NCBI GenBank assembly: GCA_963834135.1
Contig: CAWIAN010000010.1
Coordinates: forward strand, 124,001 to 188,000
Source of the DNA: Bog-257 sp963834135
Lineage (GTDB): Bacteria > Acidobacteriota > Terriglobia > Terriglobales > Acidobacteriaceae
Length of the DNA: 64,000 nt
Direction: 5' to 3'
A program made the position numbers and the translations under genes. Below the pieces are notes generated by a model. That model was not told where the DNA came from and did no database searches. It was given only the letters and a program-made list of their open reading frames with translations. Of the stretch, positions 51,278-62,210 are shown in pieces. Positions within the stretch are counted from its first letter, which is position 1, and each line of letters begins with the position of its first letter.

Positions 51278-52606
51278 GTGGCCCACAGTCTACTTGGTCC
51301 GTTCCCCATAAATTCTCGCTCACGGTATCTCGCGGTTGCGATCCTAGTTGCTACCGCGTGTGCCATGTTTACGGCTGGGAGTGCGCAAGCCCAAACCTAC
51401 AGAGTTCTGTACCAGTTAACCGGCGGCAGTGCAGGATGGTCGCCGCAAGCCGGGCTGGTCAGCGACTCGGCAGGAAACCTTTACGGCACCACAGCCTTCG
51501 GCGGCGTATCGGGCCCCGGCTGCGGAAGCAACGGCTGTGGCACAGTCTTTAAACTCACCCGCACGGGCGGTGGTTCGGTCTACTCTGTCATTTATAGCTT
51601 CCATGGAGGCATTGACGGCGCCCGGCCCACATCGCAGCTTGCTATTGGATCCGATGGCAGCCTCTACGGCACCACGGGATATGGTGCGGCAGGCAACTGC
51701 ACCGGTGGGCAGGGATACACGGGGTGTGGCATGGTCTTCAAACTCTCACCACATGCCTGCGGCTTTCCCACCTGTCCCTGGACGGAAACAGCTCTTTACC
51801 GATTCAGTGGAGGCCACGATGGAGGAACTCCGTGGCTCGGCACGCTGCTTCTGGACAGCGCGGGCAATATCTATGGCACGTCGTCTGCAGGCGGCGTTCG
51901 CTCCAGCAATTGCCCATCGCATGGTTGCGGCGTCGTGTATAAGCTGTTAGAGGTGAGCGGCCACTGGACGGAAGACGTGATCTACGAATTCCAAGGTGGA
52001 GACGACGGGGAAGTCCCTTACGGGGGCTTGATTCTTGACTCGCGCGGGAATCTTTACGGCACCACCACCGCCGGAGGCCAAAACGGCTATGGAACCGTCT
52101 ATCAGCTTTCGCCCAATGGCTCCGGCTGGACGGAAACCATCCTGAATTCCTTTACCTTCGGCGAGCAGGGTGATCCCTGGGCTGGCCTGACCATTGATCC
52201 TGCGGGCAATCTTTATGGAACAACCGAGGCGCTCTACGGCGCCGTTTTCGAAGTTAGCCCTTCCGGAAACGGATGGCGTTTCGGAGACATCATTCAATTG
52301 CCGGGCTCAGGGGTTGAGCTGGGCGGTCCTACCGGCGGCGTAGTCAGAGATTCAGCCGGCAATTTGTTTGGCGGAACTCCGATCGGAGGCGCCCTCGATT
52401 CCGGTAGCATATTTGAACTGACGCCAAATTCTCAGGGAGGCTGGACGTATGTCCTTCTCCATAGCTTTGGTTCGCGGGGTGACGGAGTTTCCTCCTACGG
52501 TAACCTGATGCTGGACGGCAGCGGGAACGTTTACGGTGTAGCGACTGAAGGCGGTGGGGGCTCATGTGCAGCCGGTTGCGGCATCATCTGGGAGATCACT
52601 CCTTAA
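51278..52606 (+). CDS. Secreted GloVer-repeat protein (tandem partner)
   Basis: A 442-residue protein starting at GTG 51278, which has an ideal AGGAGG Shine-Dalgarno. The frame is open further back into the preceding gene. The signal peptide ends SAQAQ. The repeats run AGNLYGTTAFGG, DGSLYGTTGYG, AGNIYGTSSAGG, RGNLYGTTTAGG and AGNLYGTTEALY, and the last is GNVYGVATEGGG. It is closely related to the gene just upstream, as expected from tandem duplication. A two-way terminator follows. Confidence 0.87.
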   Translation: MAHSLLGPFPINSRSRYLAVAILVATACAMFTAGSAQAQTYRVLYQLTGGSAGWSPQAGLVSDSAGNLYGTTAFGGVSGPGCGSNGCGTVFKLTRTGGGSVYSVIYSFHGGIDGARPTSQLAIGSDGSLYGTTGYGAAGNCTGGQGYTGCGMVFKLSPHACGFPTCPWTETALYRFSGGHDGGTPWLGTLLLDSAGNIYGTSSAGGVRSSNCPSHGCGVVYKLLEVSGHWTEDVIYEFQGGDDGEVPYGGLILDSRGNLYGTTTAGGQNGYGTVYQLSPNGSGWTETILNSFTFGEQGDPWAGLTIDPAGNLYGTTEALYGAVFEVSPSGNGWRFGDIIQLPGSGVELGGPTGGVVRDSAGNLFGGTPIGGALDSGSIFELTPNSQGGWTYVLLHSFGSRGDGVSSYGNLMLDGSGNVYGVATEGGGGSCAAGCGIIWEITP

Positions 52607-52631
52607 GTACAACCTCTTGACAGCAAATAAG

Positions 52632-52656
52632 AAGGCCTCGCAACACGCGAGGCCTT
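52632..52656. terminator. Two-way intrinsic terminator
   Basis: AAGGCCTCGC (52632-52641) and GCGAGGCCTT (52647-52656) form a perfect 10-bp stem between the convergent GloVer and M61 genes. The minus-strand side has TTCTTATTT. Confidence 0.75.
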
Positions 52657-52676
52657 CGCTATGGCTGCCTACGGGG

Positions 52677-54623
52677 CTATTTCGAGGGCGAGAGGATCGG
52701 AGTCAGCAGATCTGGCGCCGCATCCACTCGCTCCAAATGCGGGTAACGCATTCCTCCGTGGTAGTCCAGCGAGATCGTCAGGAATTTATCGTCGCGCTTC
52801 AGCAACAGCTTGATGGGCTCCTGCGTCTTCTCGGCGGCGAGTATGACCTCGCGCAACACGCTGCCACTGTACTTCTGGTCATTCACCGCCTGGATCTGCA
52901 TGTCGGGACTAATGCCGGCCTTGAAAGCAAGGCTGTCCCACCAAACATCGTTGATATCGCCGGTAGGGCTGACCGAAATGCCTAACGATGTCGCAAAAGT
53001 GTTTCCACGCGAGGGATCAGCGTGCTTCATGTCGTCGGGCATCGTGTCGTTGTAGACCAGTTTGTATCCGCCCTGCGTGATGCCATTGGTCGGAACCTGC
53101 GGCGCAACGTCATATACGCGTGTGCGGAAGAATGCCGCCCAATCGAACGCCTGTACCTGATTCAGCGCTTTGACCAGATCGTCCAGGGTGTAGGTAACGG
53201 TGACAAAGCTGCCATTGTCGATCCCATAGAAGGCCTTGGCAAAGTCGTCGAGAGATTTCTTGCCGCCGCTCAACTCGCGAATCTTGGTATCGGCATCGAG
53301 CCAGATCAAATCAGACTCGGGGTAATAGTCATACGAACGCTGCCAACTCGGCCAATCCTCGCCGGTCGCTCCATGCGTCGAGATGATGGGCTGGTTGGTG
53401 GTGTCGTCCAGCGAGCGCCAGGTACGGCCGGGGCTGACCTCGAAGGCCGCAGCGGTCGCCGCGATCTCGTCGCGCGCTTGCTCAGGAGTGCGCATGCCTG
53501 AACGTGCTGTCAGCACATTGCCGTAATAGTCGGTCAACCCTTCGTAGACCCACAGCAGATCGTTCTGCATCGGAACATTGAAGTTGGGCGTCCATAAATC
53601 AGCCGGGCGGCGGAACTTTCCGTTCCAGGAGTGCGTGTACTCGTGCGGCAGCAGCGCACGGCCGCCGATTCCGGCAGACCAGTCGGTGAAGTAATTCGCC
53701 CGCGCGCCATCTTCGCTGGATTGATGGTGCTCCAGACCCTTGCCGCTGACTACATCGCTGACAGAAAACAGGAAGTCATAATGGTCGTAGTGATGCGAGT
53801 TGAAGAGCCTCTGCGCCTCAATGACCAGGTTCTTGTGAAACTGCAATTCCTCGGGCGTCATCTCCAGGTCGGCGGCCTTGTCGGCGAAGACGTCCAGAAA
53901 CACCTGGTTGTCGGGCGCCGAAGAAAGGTCAACTCGCTTGAAGATAGGACCGGCGTAGAGCGGAGAATCGACCAGCGTATTGAGCGGCGTCTCTTTGAAC
54001 TGTACCTGGCTACCATTCTGCGATTGCACTTCCAGGGCACAAGCAAACTTCCATCCTTCCGGCAGCTTTAACGTAGTCGAGAACTTGATGTCGCGCGAGA
54101 AGTACCCTGCGGGATAGAGCAGTACCGTTTGCCAAGTGAGGTCGGCGAAGGTTAACGAAATACGGCCGCGCTTCGGATTCGTCGGCGCCAGATACTGGAA
54201 GTTGACGTCGAGACTGGTCGTTCCGGCGGGCAGAGCGACGTGGAACGCCGACATCTCCACGCGATCCCGAACCCAGGGCAGGCGCGTGCCGTTTGCTGTT
54301 ATCACCAACCCGGCAAGATTAAGCACCGCATTCGATGGCGAATGCGTGCCCGGCATCCACAGCGGATAAAGCAGCGTGACCTCGCGGCCCTTCACCGGAA
54401 TCGTTTCGTGCACATTGAAAATGCGATCGCTAACATTCGTGGCGTCCACGTTCAACGAGATGGTTCCGGGGTACGGCATATCGACCGGAGCAATAATCGG
54501 TGGCGGCAGCGGCGCCGGTTTCGGTCCGGTTGATTTCTGCGCGTAGGCGGCTGTGGTAGCAGTGATGAAGATTGTGATGATAGAAACTGCAACGTATCTG
54601 CGAAAGGTGAACGAGCTCGACAC
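52677..54623 (-). CDS. M61 family metallopeptidase (glycyl aminopeptidase type) with PDZ domain
   Basis: A 648-residue exported peptidase starting at GTG 54623, with GGAGG five bases upstream, opening a signal peptide that ends TTAAYAQ. The catalytic zinc site is HEYTHSWNGK (about residues 325-334), with the third ligand Glu in LLWVYEGLTDYY. The N-terminal beta domain (about 60-220) has VTLLYPLWMPGTHSPS. A C-terminal PDZ domain (about 545-625, LGISVSPTGDINDV and DMQIQAVNDQ) completes the family layout. The longer frame to 54710 adds no conserved residues. Likely role: periplasmic peptide trimming. Confidence 0.92.
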   Translation of the reverse strand: MSSSFTFRRYVAVSIITIFITATTAAYAQKSTGPKPAPLPPPIIAPVDMPYPGTISLNVDATNVSDRIFNVHETIPVKGREVTLLYPLWMPGTHSPSNAVLNLAGLVITANGTRLPWVRDRVEMSAFHVALPAGTTSLDVNFQYLAPTNPKRGRISLTFADLTWQTVLLYPAGYFSRDIKFSTTLKLPEGWKFACALEVQSQNGSQVQFKETPLNTLVDSPLYAGPIFKRVDLSSAPDNQVFLDVFADKAADLEMTPEELQFHKNLVIEAQRLFNSHHYDHYDFLFSVSDVVSGKGLEHHQSSEDGARANYFTDWSAGIGGRALLPHEYTHSWNGKFRRPADLWTPNFNVPMQNDLLWVYEGLTDYYGNVLTARSGMRTPEQARDEIAATAAAFEVSPGRTWRSLDDTTNQPIISTHGATGEDWPSWQRSYDYYPESDLIWLDADTKIRELSGGKKSLDDFAKAFYGIDNGSFVTVTYTLDDLVKALNQVQAFDWAAFFRTRVYDVAPQVPTNGITQGGYKLVYNDTMPDDMKHADPSRGNTFATSLGISVSPTGDINDVWWDSLAFKAGISPDMQIQAVNDQKYSGSVLREVILAAEKTQEPIKLLLKRDDKFLTISLDYHGGMRYPHLERVDAAPDLLTPILSPSK

Positions 54624-54734
54624 ACCATCCTCCGAAATTGCAGAGATTACTCTATACCAGCGGATCCTCTGGCAAAGCGCATAGGCCGCACCGGATATCG
54701 AAAAACGCATCCATTGTCCAAGATCTGCAGGCGC

Positions 54735-57174
54735 TTATTCGCTGCGCAAAGCGGTCATCGGCTCGATGGAGGCCGCACGGCGGGCGGGTAACAATGCCGC
54801 CAGCAGTGCCGTCAGCGCCATCAACAGGGCCGCCAGCAGACTGCTCGCGGGATCGAAGCTGGAGACGCCATACAAGAGGCTTTTCAACACGCGCACCCCG
54901 AAGAAAGCGCCAACAGCGCCGATCAACAATCCGCCCAATACGACCCGCACGCCCGACATCATGACGAGCCCCAGCACTCTGGAACGCTGCGAACCGAGCG
55001 CCATGCGCAGGGCGAACTCGCGCGTGCGCTCCGCTACGGCATAGGCCATGGCCGCATAGACGCCAAGCATCGCCACCAGCAGACAGCACAGGCCATACAC
55101 GGCGACCATCTCTGCCGGAACCTTCTGGCTCGCATACGACACCTGGATGTGTTCCTCGAGAGACTCCACATCGGTAATGGGAAGAGTACTGTCGAGCGAA
55201 GCAACCGCTGATTGCAGTTCGGGCAGCACGCTGTAGGCTGAGGTGCGGCTGTGCATGACAACGTTAAACCAGCCCTGGTAGTCCTGAAGCAGGGAAAGGT
55301 AGAGGACGGGATCAGGGGTATCTTCCCATGCTGCCGAGCGGTAAATCGTATCGTGTACCACGCCGATCACACTGCAGGCCTGGTTGCTGACTGTGATCTG
55401 GCCTCCCAGCGCATTGCCGTGCGGCCAATATTTCTGCGCCATGTTCTGGTTGACAATGACGACACAGGGCGCACTGGCGCTATCCTGGCCGGTGAACTCA
55501 TGTCCCTGCATTATTGGAATCCGCATGGTGCGGAAGTAATCCGGACCTATCGAATCGGTAACGATGCTCATGCTCTCGCCCTTGGCTGGCTCGTATCCCG
55601 CAATGGCGACATCGCGCACGTGGCCGCCACCAGTCGCGCCCATCGGGACGTAGCTGGTCAGGCTGGCACTCTCCACATCCGGAGCGCTACGCAGTTTCTG
55701 CCAAAGCGCCTCCTGGAGAGCCAGTCCCTTTTCCTTTGTGTAGCCCGCGCGCGTCAGGTCCAGCGAAGCGACCAGCGTGTTTTGCGTGTTGAAGCCCGGA
55801 TCGCGATGCACGACATTCCACAGCGTTCGCACCAGCAGCCCGCAGGCGATTAGCAAAACAAAGCAGATGCCGAGCTGCAGGCTGAGCAGCAAGTTCGCGG
55901 CGAATCCGCGACGCGAACCCAGGACGGAAACAGACCCGGCGTGCAGCGTCTCCGGCTGCGAAATGCGCAAGACCTGGCGCGCCGGCAGAAGTCCGCAGGC
56001 GGTCACGATTGCCGCGGTCATCGCGACGGAGAAGAGCAGAATCGCGCCAGTCGAGATGCAGGTTGAACGCCAGGGCGATTCCGAAGTTCGGCAGCAGAAC
56101 GTAAAGCGCGTGCGACAACACCAGGCTGAGCAGCCAGCCGCCGACAGCGGCGAACAGCGTGAGTACCGCCGTTTCCACCAGCATCTGCCGCACAAGTCGT
56201 GCCGCCTGCGCTCCCAACGCGGTGCGGATGGCGATCTCCCGCGCGCGGCGGCTGCTGCGCTGGATGAGCAGGCCGGAGACGTTCGCGCAGATGAGCACCA
56301 GCAGCAGAAGTGCTGCGCCGGCCTGGAACGGCATCTCTTCGCCGACCTCCCCATAGATACCGCGGTTCATATGCGAGCTGTCGTCCAGCAGCAGGTCCCA
56401 ATGCCTGTAATACGACGCCTTCTGCTGTTGCGCATACTGCTGGGCCAGCGTGTGCAACTCCGCCGAGGCTTGCGATGTGCTGATGGCCGGACGCAGACGC
56501 ACGGCAATCTGCAAAGCGAAATTCCCGGACAGCGGATCCTTAGTGTCAGGCGCGAGCTCCGGCAGTTCGGACAACGGTACCCAGAGCGATTGCGCCAGCC
56601 CGCCATAAATACCGACAAATCCCTGCGGCGCGATTCCCACCACCGTCAACGGACGGCGGTTGACTTCGATTGTTTGGCCGACGATCGAGGGGTCGCCATG
56701 GAAGCGCGAATGCCACAGATCGTAGCCAATCACTACCTCGGGAGCGCTGCCGTAAGCGCGGTCCTGATGGGGCGTGAAGGCACGGCCCAGGATGGGCCGC
56801 ACACCCAAAGCATCGAAGTAGTTACTGGCTACAATCCCGCTCCAGTAACGCTCCGGCGCTGAGCCCTTGCCGGAGAGATCGACCGGCGCCATCTCATGCG
56901 CGGTCAAAGCAGAAAAACTCTTCGCGTGCTCCCGGAGGTATTGGTATTGATCGTAATGTTGCGAATATCCGCTGCCGGTGCTTACCTGAGCGCTGACGAA
57001 GCGCAGCTGCTGTGCGTCCTGGACCTGGGGAAACGGATTGAACATAATCGCGTTCGCCCATGTCATTACCGTGGTGACCGCGGCAATTCCAAGCGCGAGG
57101 GTGAGGATCACTACCAGGGCGACCCCCGGAGATTTTCGCAGTTGGCGAAGAGCGTAACGAAGATCCCGAAGCAT
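54735..57174 (-). CDS. ADOP-type (MacB/FtsX-like) ABC permease, with one single-base shift
   Basis: An approximately 813-residue permease of the acidobacterial duplicated orphan permease class. It has two FtsX units, each with a periplasmic MacB-like core domain and hydrophobic helices, and no linked ATPase gene. The first half opens MLRDLRYALRQLRKSPG and includes SSRRAREIAIRTALGAQ. The second includes ERTREFALRMALGSQRS and ends PARRAASIEPMTALRSE. The halves are in different frames. Deleting one base near 56045-56048 gives NLHLDWAILLFSVAMT and restores continuity in the third-last helix of unit one. Role unknown, probably envelope export or mechanotransmission. Confidence 0.85.
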
Positions 57175-57440
57175 CTTGTTTCAACCTTGCAGCGGACGTT
57201 GATGGACTGGCGGCAGGGAATTTCGCCGCTCCGCCCGGTTGAAACTAGCTACGTCTTTAAGCGCGCCCAGGTTCCAATTAGTTGTAGGGAAAGGCAAGAT
57301 GAGCTGCGGTTTTCGAGGCGCGCGTTTGCTTTGCAGAAGCCAAGGCGCGTCGGCAAGATGCCGCTTCGAAGCGATGAAGCACAAACCGTTTTCCAGAGGG
57401 ATAAGCGTCAACGGTAGCCAATTGCTGGCTACTGTTTCTA

Positions 57441-59111
57441 TTACTTCTTCTTGCCTCCCAGCAGGCCGCCCAGCGCTCCTCCGATGCTGCCGGCGTTCCC
57501 CGGTACTTTGCCGCCCAATCGCTGGTTGATCTGACTCTGGATTGCGCTCTGCACCAGCGCGCTGGTGTCCGCTGTGAATTTCGGATTCGAAGTTGTGCCC
57601 GTGATGGTGAAGGGGACACTCTGACTGCCGGCCTTGCCGCCACCTGCGGCGCCGAGCAGCCCACCGCCCGTGGTTTGAACTTTCGCGATCATCTTGAAGT
57701 TGAGGTTCTGGTTCGCGACCGTCCCCGCGCCAGTCACGTCGCCTAATGCAGGCATCACCAGGTTGATGTTGTCGGCGCGCGTCACCGCGGGGGTCACGTT
57801 CACGTTCGAACTCAGCGTTTGGATCGTCGTATCGGAGCCGGTCTTGATCCCAGCCAGTTGGCCCATGCCCGACATCTTGGAACTCAAGTCGAATCCGGCC
57901 AGCTTGGTGTTATTCAGGCTGATGGGTCCTGATATGTTCAACGCGTCGAGCGGGCCCTGCAGATTGAGGCTCGCGGTCAGCGTTCCTCCGCGCAATGAGG
58001 ATCCGCTGGGAAGCACCACACCGAAGGCCGGCAACAACGATTCGAGTTCGTCGATCGAAAGGCCCTGGCCGTTCAGGTTCATGTGCACGACCATCGCTTC
58101 GCGGTACTGGTACGTTCCTGAGAGCTTCGCAGTGCTCTTGCGGGCAGACACATTCGCCGTGAGCGTGCCGTCATGGCTGGCCAGCGTGTAAGCGGTGTTG
58201 TAAGTGAATGCGAGCGGATCCTTCGCCGGAGAGCCGTTGGATGCCGCTTTGAGATTCTTGATCTGTCCGGTGCCCGCCAGGTGGGCCTGACGGCCGTCGG
58301 AGTTAAACTTCGCATTCATATCCAGCAGGCCCGACATGCCGGAGGTCGGCGCCAGTCCTGCAATCTCGACCGCGTCATTCTTGAGATCAAGTTCCAGCGG
58401 AGTGAGCGACGCGTCGTTCGGATCGATCGGGCCGGCCGTGCCCTCGGCTTTGACCGTGCCTCCGCGCGGCGCTTTGAGCGAGATGGTGAAAGGCATCTTC
58501 GATCCCGGAGCGAACTTCTTCAGCGTCAAATCCACATCGCTGTAAACAATGGTCGGCTGCTTCGCCGGAACTTCGGAAATGCTGATCTTGCCGTTGGAAA
58601 TATCGATTTCATCGACCGCATAGTTCGAGGACGACTCCGCCGGCTTTTCTGCGCTCGGTGCAGGTGCTTTCTGAGCAGGCTTCTGCGCGGCCTGCGCCGG
58701 CGTCGGTGCCGGCTGAGCAGCGTTGCCGCCCAGGCTGGAATAATTCCATCGTCCTTCGGCATTGCTGATCAGGGCTACCTGCGGATCTTCCAGCTTGATG
58801 CTGTTCACGTGCAGCTCTTTGGAGAAGATGAGCGGCATGACGTCGACACTCACCTTCAGCGACTTGGCCGTGATAAAGGGAGCATTGCTGAACTTCGGAT
58901 CGTCGGCGATGGTGACGCCGTCGGCGCTCAGAGCACCCGAGAATAGCGAGAAGTCGAGCTTGCCGATCTGTACGTTGCGTCCCAGCGCTTCCTGGGCTTT
59001 GGACTGCAGCATCGGCCGGAAGCTGTCGGCGTTAATGAAGAAGGGAATGATCAGCAGCAAAACGATGACGATGGCGACCACGATGCCAACAATCTTGACT
59101 GGCTTACTCAA
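57441..59111 (-). CDS. AsmA-family envelope protein
   Basis: A 556-residue protein starting at TTG 59111 with a strong GGAGG upstream. One N-terminal transmembrane helix (about residues 7-27) is followed by the AsmA signature (SFRPMLQSKAQEALGRNVQIGKLDFSLFSG). Ala/Pro/Lys-rich linkers at about 130-160 and repeating beta-taco-like segments come next. The C-terminus is Gly-rich (GGALGGLLGGKKK). AsmA-like proteins bridge the periplasm and are implicated in phospholipid transport to the outer membrane. It is the first gene after a hairpin that separates it from the sulfatase. Confidence 0.87.
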   Translation of the reverse strand: MSKPVKIVGIVVAIVIVLLLIIPFFINADSFRPMLQSKAQEALGRNVQIGKLDFSLFSGALSADGVTIADDPKFSNAPFITAKSLKVSVDVMPLIFSKELHVNSIKLEDPQVALISNAEGRWNYSSLGGNAAQPAPTPAQAAQKPAQKAPAPSAEKPAESSSNYAVDEIDISNGKISISEVPAKQPTIVYSDVDLTLKKFAPGSKMPFTISLKAPRGGTVKAEGTAGPIDPNDASLTPLELDLKNDAVEIAGLAPTSGMSGLLDMNAKFNSDGRQAHLAGTGQIKNLKAASNGSPAKDPLAFTYNTAYTLASHDGTLTANVSARKSTAKLSGTYQYREAMVVHMNLNGQGLSIDELESLLPAFGVVLPSGSSLRGGTLTASLNLQGPLDALNISGPISLNNTKLAGFDLSSKMSGMGQLAGIKTGSDTTIQTLSSNVNVTPAVTRADNINLVMPALGDVTGAGTVANQNLNFKMIAKVQTTGGGLLGAAGGGKAGSQSVPFTITGTTSNPKFTADTSALVQSAIQSQINQRLGGKVPGNAGSIGGALGGLLGGKKK

Positions 59112-59263
59112 GGCGGCTCCTCCCCAACGGGTAGTTTGGAAATCAGAGGCGCAATCAAATCACTACAGGATGAAGAGAGCGCGCAGCCTCACGGCTGCTT
59201 CAACCTGGTGGTTCAGCGTAACACCTTAGAGGGGTCAGGCCCAAGCGAGTCCGAAAGCACGAG

Positions 59264-59300
59264 GGCGCCCGCACACTTCGAAATCAAGTGAGCGGGCGCC
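59264..59300. terminator. Hairpin after the sulfatase gene
   Basis: GGCGCCCGC (59264-59272) and GCGGGCGCC (59292-59300), extended by CACTT/AAGTG inside, form a long stem just after the sulfatase stop. No clear T run, so termination is probable rather than certain. Confidence 0.5.
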
Positions 59301-59315
59301 ACCCTAGAGCGCTTC

Positions 59316-60948
59316 TTACTGGCCGCCTTGCGAGGCCATCTTCTTTTCAAGCTCTTGTTTTACTTGCTCCATGTTAAAGCTGGCGCCCTTCTGCATGGGG
59401 GGAAATCGATGAAGCTTTGCGCGTAAAGGCCGACATCCTGCTGCGCCAGGACGAACCGCCAGAACTCGAAGCCGAACCAGTTGGCCTGGATCCATGGATT
59501 GCGCGGGAGGCTGGTGCGCTCCAGCGGGTCAAGTCGCAGGTTGATCAGGATCGGCCAATCTAGTTTGACGGTATTGCCGAGCCAACCGCCCGGTTGATCG
59601 ATGAAGCGATACTTATAGTCATTGACGCGTACCGCTCCCAGCGTGTTCTCCGCGAAATAGAAAATCTCGCTGCGCGCTGACGGTCCCTTGCCGGTAATCA
59701 GAGCGGTTTGGTCATAGCCGTCGAGATGAACCTTGTAGTTCATACCGTTATCTGCTTGCCGGCTTTCAACTCTTCCTTGATGTTCGGATCGCCGGCCGCT
59801 GCCACGAACGTCGGGAACCAATCCAGACCGCTGACGATGCTGTTGTCGACAACGTCCCGGCGGGAACATGTCCCGGCCAACGAATAAGGCAAGGCACGCG
59901 GAAGCCCCCTTCCAGCACCTGCCTTTTCCTCCGGCGAACGGAGTCATGCCGCCGTCGGGCCAGCTGAAGTTTTCGGCGCCGTTGTCGGTCGTGAAGACGA
60001 CGATGGTGTTGTCGTCGAGGCCGGCGTCTTTCAGATGCTGCATGACTGAGCCGACAATCGTCGTCAAGCTGCGCCATGCCGGCTTCTTAGATCGTCCAGC
60101 CATTCTCGGAGCGTGCGCATGGCTTCGTACTTCGGGGAGAGATGGGTGATGACGTGCATGCGGCTCGGATTCATCCAGATGAAGAACGGCTTGCCATCGG
60201 CTTTCGACTTATCCATGAACTTCAGCGTGTAGTCGAGGATGGTGTCGTCGACGGTTTCCATGTTGTACTTGATCGCCCTGCCATCGGATGCGGCGGCAGA
60301 GGACCATCGTCTTCGATCTTTTGCTTGCCGACTTTTCCCCAGCGCGGGTCGACCGTAGGATCATCGGTCGCAGTGGCAACCGTGTGCAGCAGATTGCGCG
60401 GCCCGACTTTGTCATTCAGTATTCTGCGGATACGTGGGGTGGAAAGGGTCTTCCATTGCGTCGAGATGGTAAAGGTATCCCCAGAACTCGTCGAAGCCGT
60501 GAACCGTCGGCAGATACTCGTTGCGATCGCCGAGGTGGTTCTTGCCGAACTGCCCGGTTTCGTACCCCATGGCTTTCAGAGCAGTCGCAATGGTGACGGC
60601 CTGGTCGGGAATGCCGATCTTGGCGCCGGCTTGGCCAACAGTCGTCATGCCGGTGCGGATCGGCAGCTCGCCGGTAATGAAGTTGGCGCGGCCGGCGGTA
60701 CAACTGGCTTCCGCGTAGTAGGAGTTGAAGCGCATGCCCTGCGGCGCGAGTTTGTCGAGGTTCGGCGTCAGGCCGGCCATCATGCCCTGGTTGTAGACGC
60801 CGATGTTGAACCAGCCAATGTCGTCTCCCATGATGACGATGATGTTGGGCTGCTTGGTTTGCGCGCTGGAAAAGCAACCTAACGTGAACAGCGCAATCGC
60901 GATCAGGACTGCCTTGATCAACGTTCGTTTGGCTTTCTGGACGTTCAT
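59316..60948 (-). pseudogene. Arylsulfatase gene, broken by many frameshifts
   Basis: A type I sulfatase with signal peptide (to about residue 30, SSAQ). The N-terminal 178 residues read cleanly and include the metal motif IMGDDIGWF and the formylglycine site CTAGR, with the Cys to be oxidised. Beyond that, recognisable sulfatase sequence continues in changing frames: METVDDTILDYTLKFMDK, then VVFTTDNGAENFSWPDGG, then GGFRVPCLIRWPGHVPAG, then SEIFYFAENTLGAVRVNDYKY, and a C-terminus ending EKKMASQGGQ. At least eight shifts lie between 60420 and 59390. All the family blocks are in order, and the total, about 540 residues, is normal. It follows the DUF1254/DUF1214 genes. It is either a poorly assembled stretch or a recent pseudogene. 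Confidence 0.85.
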
Positions 60949-61053
60949 CGGGAAACTCCTTGTCAGTGGTGCAGGATTGTCAGAACGAAATTCAGTCGTT
61001 GTTTGTGAATGCGACTAGGGAAACCTCAATGTTTCTGGACGTATCGCTCGAGA

Positions 61054-62145
61054 TCACGAAATCGGCTGTGCCTCAGGAAATTTCCATTTGCCGTTGAGAA
61101 TCTCGGTACGCGGGCGATAAAGCCTGACCATGTAGTTCCAGCCCGGCATGATCGGCAGGCAGTTGGGAAGTTTGCCGTCGCAGCCTCCGAACTGGACGGT
61201 GACCGAACCGTCGGCGCCCTTCTTCGCGGTGATGTTATTCAACGCGTACGCATTGTATGGATTTTCCTGGTAATAGCCTTGCGCGTTGTACAGGCTGATC
61301 GACCAGAAGCCGTCTACCGGAACCTCCTTCACCTTCAGGCGATAGATAGTTTTGCCGTCGTTCTTGGCGGGGGTGACGTTCAGGTAGAGCGCATCCTTCT
61401 CGGGATTTCCGCCCCAGGCGGATGCCGCACCGATCAGGTGGCGCACCGGCTTGGTTTGTTCTTTCGTGCCGAACATGTAATGGGTATCGGGCAAACCGGC
61501 GGCAAGCAGCAACAAAGCGTTGCGTGTCTTGGTCTGGCTCGCCATGTCCCATCTGGGAACCTCGAACTTGCCGGGCTCCTTCTGCTTGACTTGGATGGCG
61601 TCCTGCAAGGTGTGTACCTGCTGAAGGTCTTGCGGGCTGGTAGGGTCGACCAAGGTTCGAACGGCGATTATGCCGTAGCGGGTGCCAACTTTTTCTTTGG
61701 TCAGGGTGTACGTGCCCTTTCCGTAAGCCACCATCGGCGTGTATTCGTCCTGATTGATGACCTGCATCGACATGAAACGCTTGCCGGCATCAGGCAGCGT
61801 GATGGTGACGGGTCCGGCGTCGAGATCGAAGACAGCCGCTGAGTACAAGGTGTCGCGGTTCAGACGAATCACGGTCTGTTGGTCGATAGGGGCGGGGGTG
61901 CGGTCATGGACGAATTTTCCGAATGCCCCACGCTTAAGAGCCTGGGCGCTGAAGTACAGGTCGCTTTCGGCACGGACAAAATTGTCGGCGTTGACGGGTA
62001 TGCAGTCAGCACAGGCTTCAGGAGTGGCTGTCTGGGCCGAAGGGACGTAGCCGAGTGCGGCGCTCAAGCGCTGGCCGCCGATCAACAACAACAACAACGC
62101 GGCGGACAAAGCAATGCGCAGTTTGGCTGGTGAGGTATTCCTCAT
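61054..62145 (-). CDS. DUF1254/DUF1214 protein, secreted
   Basis: A 363-residue exported protein starting at ATG 62145 (GAGGTGA upstream). The DUF1254-like N-terminal half has VNADNFVRAESDLYFS and RLNRDTLYSAAVFDLD, and the DUF1214-like C-terminal half has VPVDGFWSISLYNAQGYY and PIMPGWNYMVRLYRPRTEIL. Function is unknown. These domains often occur together, sometimes next to sulfatases or oxidoreductases. It lies between the related 488-residue gene and the sulfatase. Confidence 0.85.
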   Translation of the reverse strand: MRNTSPAKLRIALSAALLLLLIGGQRLSAALGYVPSAQTATPEACADCIPVNADNFVRAESDLYFSAQALKRGAFGKFVHDRTPAPIDQQTVIRLNRDTLYSAAVFDLDAGPVTITLPDAGKRFMSMQVINQDEYTPMVAYGKGTYTLTKEKVGTRYGIIAVRTLVDPTSPQDLQQVHTLQDAIQVKQKEPGKFEVPRWDMASQTKTRNALLLLAAGLPDTHYMFGTKEQTKPVRHLIGAASAWGGNPEKDALYLNVTPAKNDGKTIYRLKVKEVPVDGFWSISLYNAQGYYQENPYNAYALNNITAKKGADGSVTVQFGGCDGKLPNCLPIMPGWNYMVRLYRPRTEILNGKWKFPEAQPIS

Positions 62146-62210
62146 AGTGTGAATCACCTCGCGGCAAAGATTCCAGCTGTGGCTGGTGTTCGCTTCCTCA
62201 TTTCGCCCCA

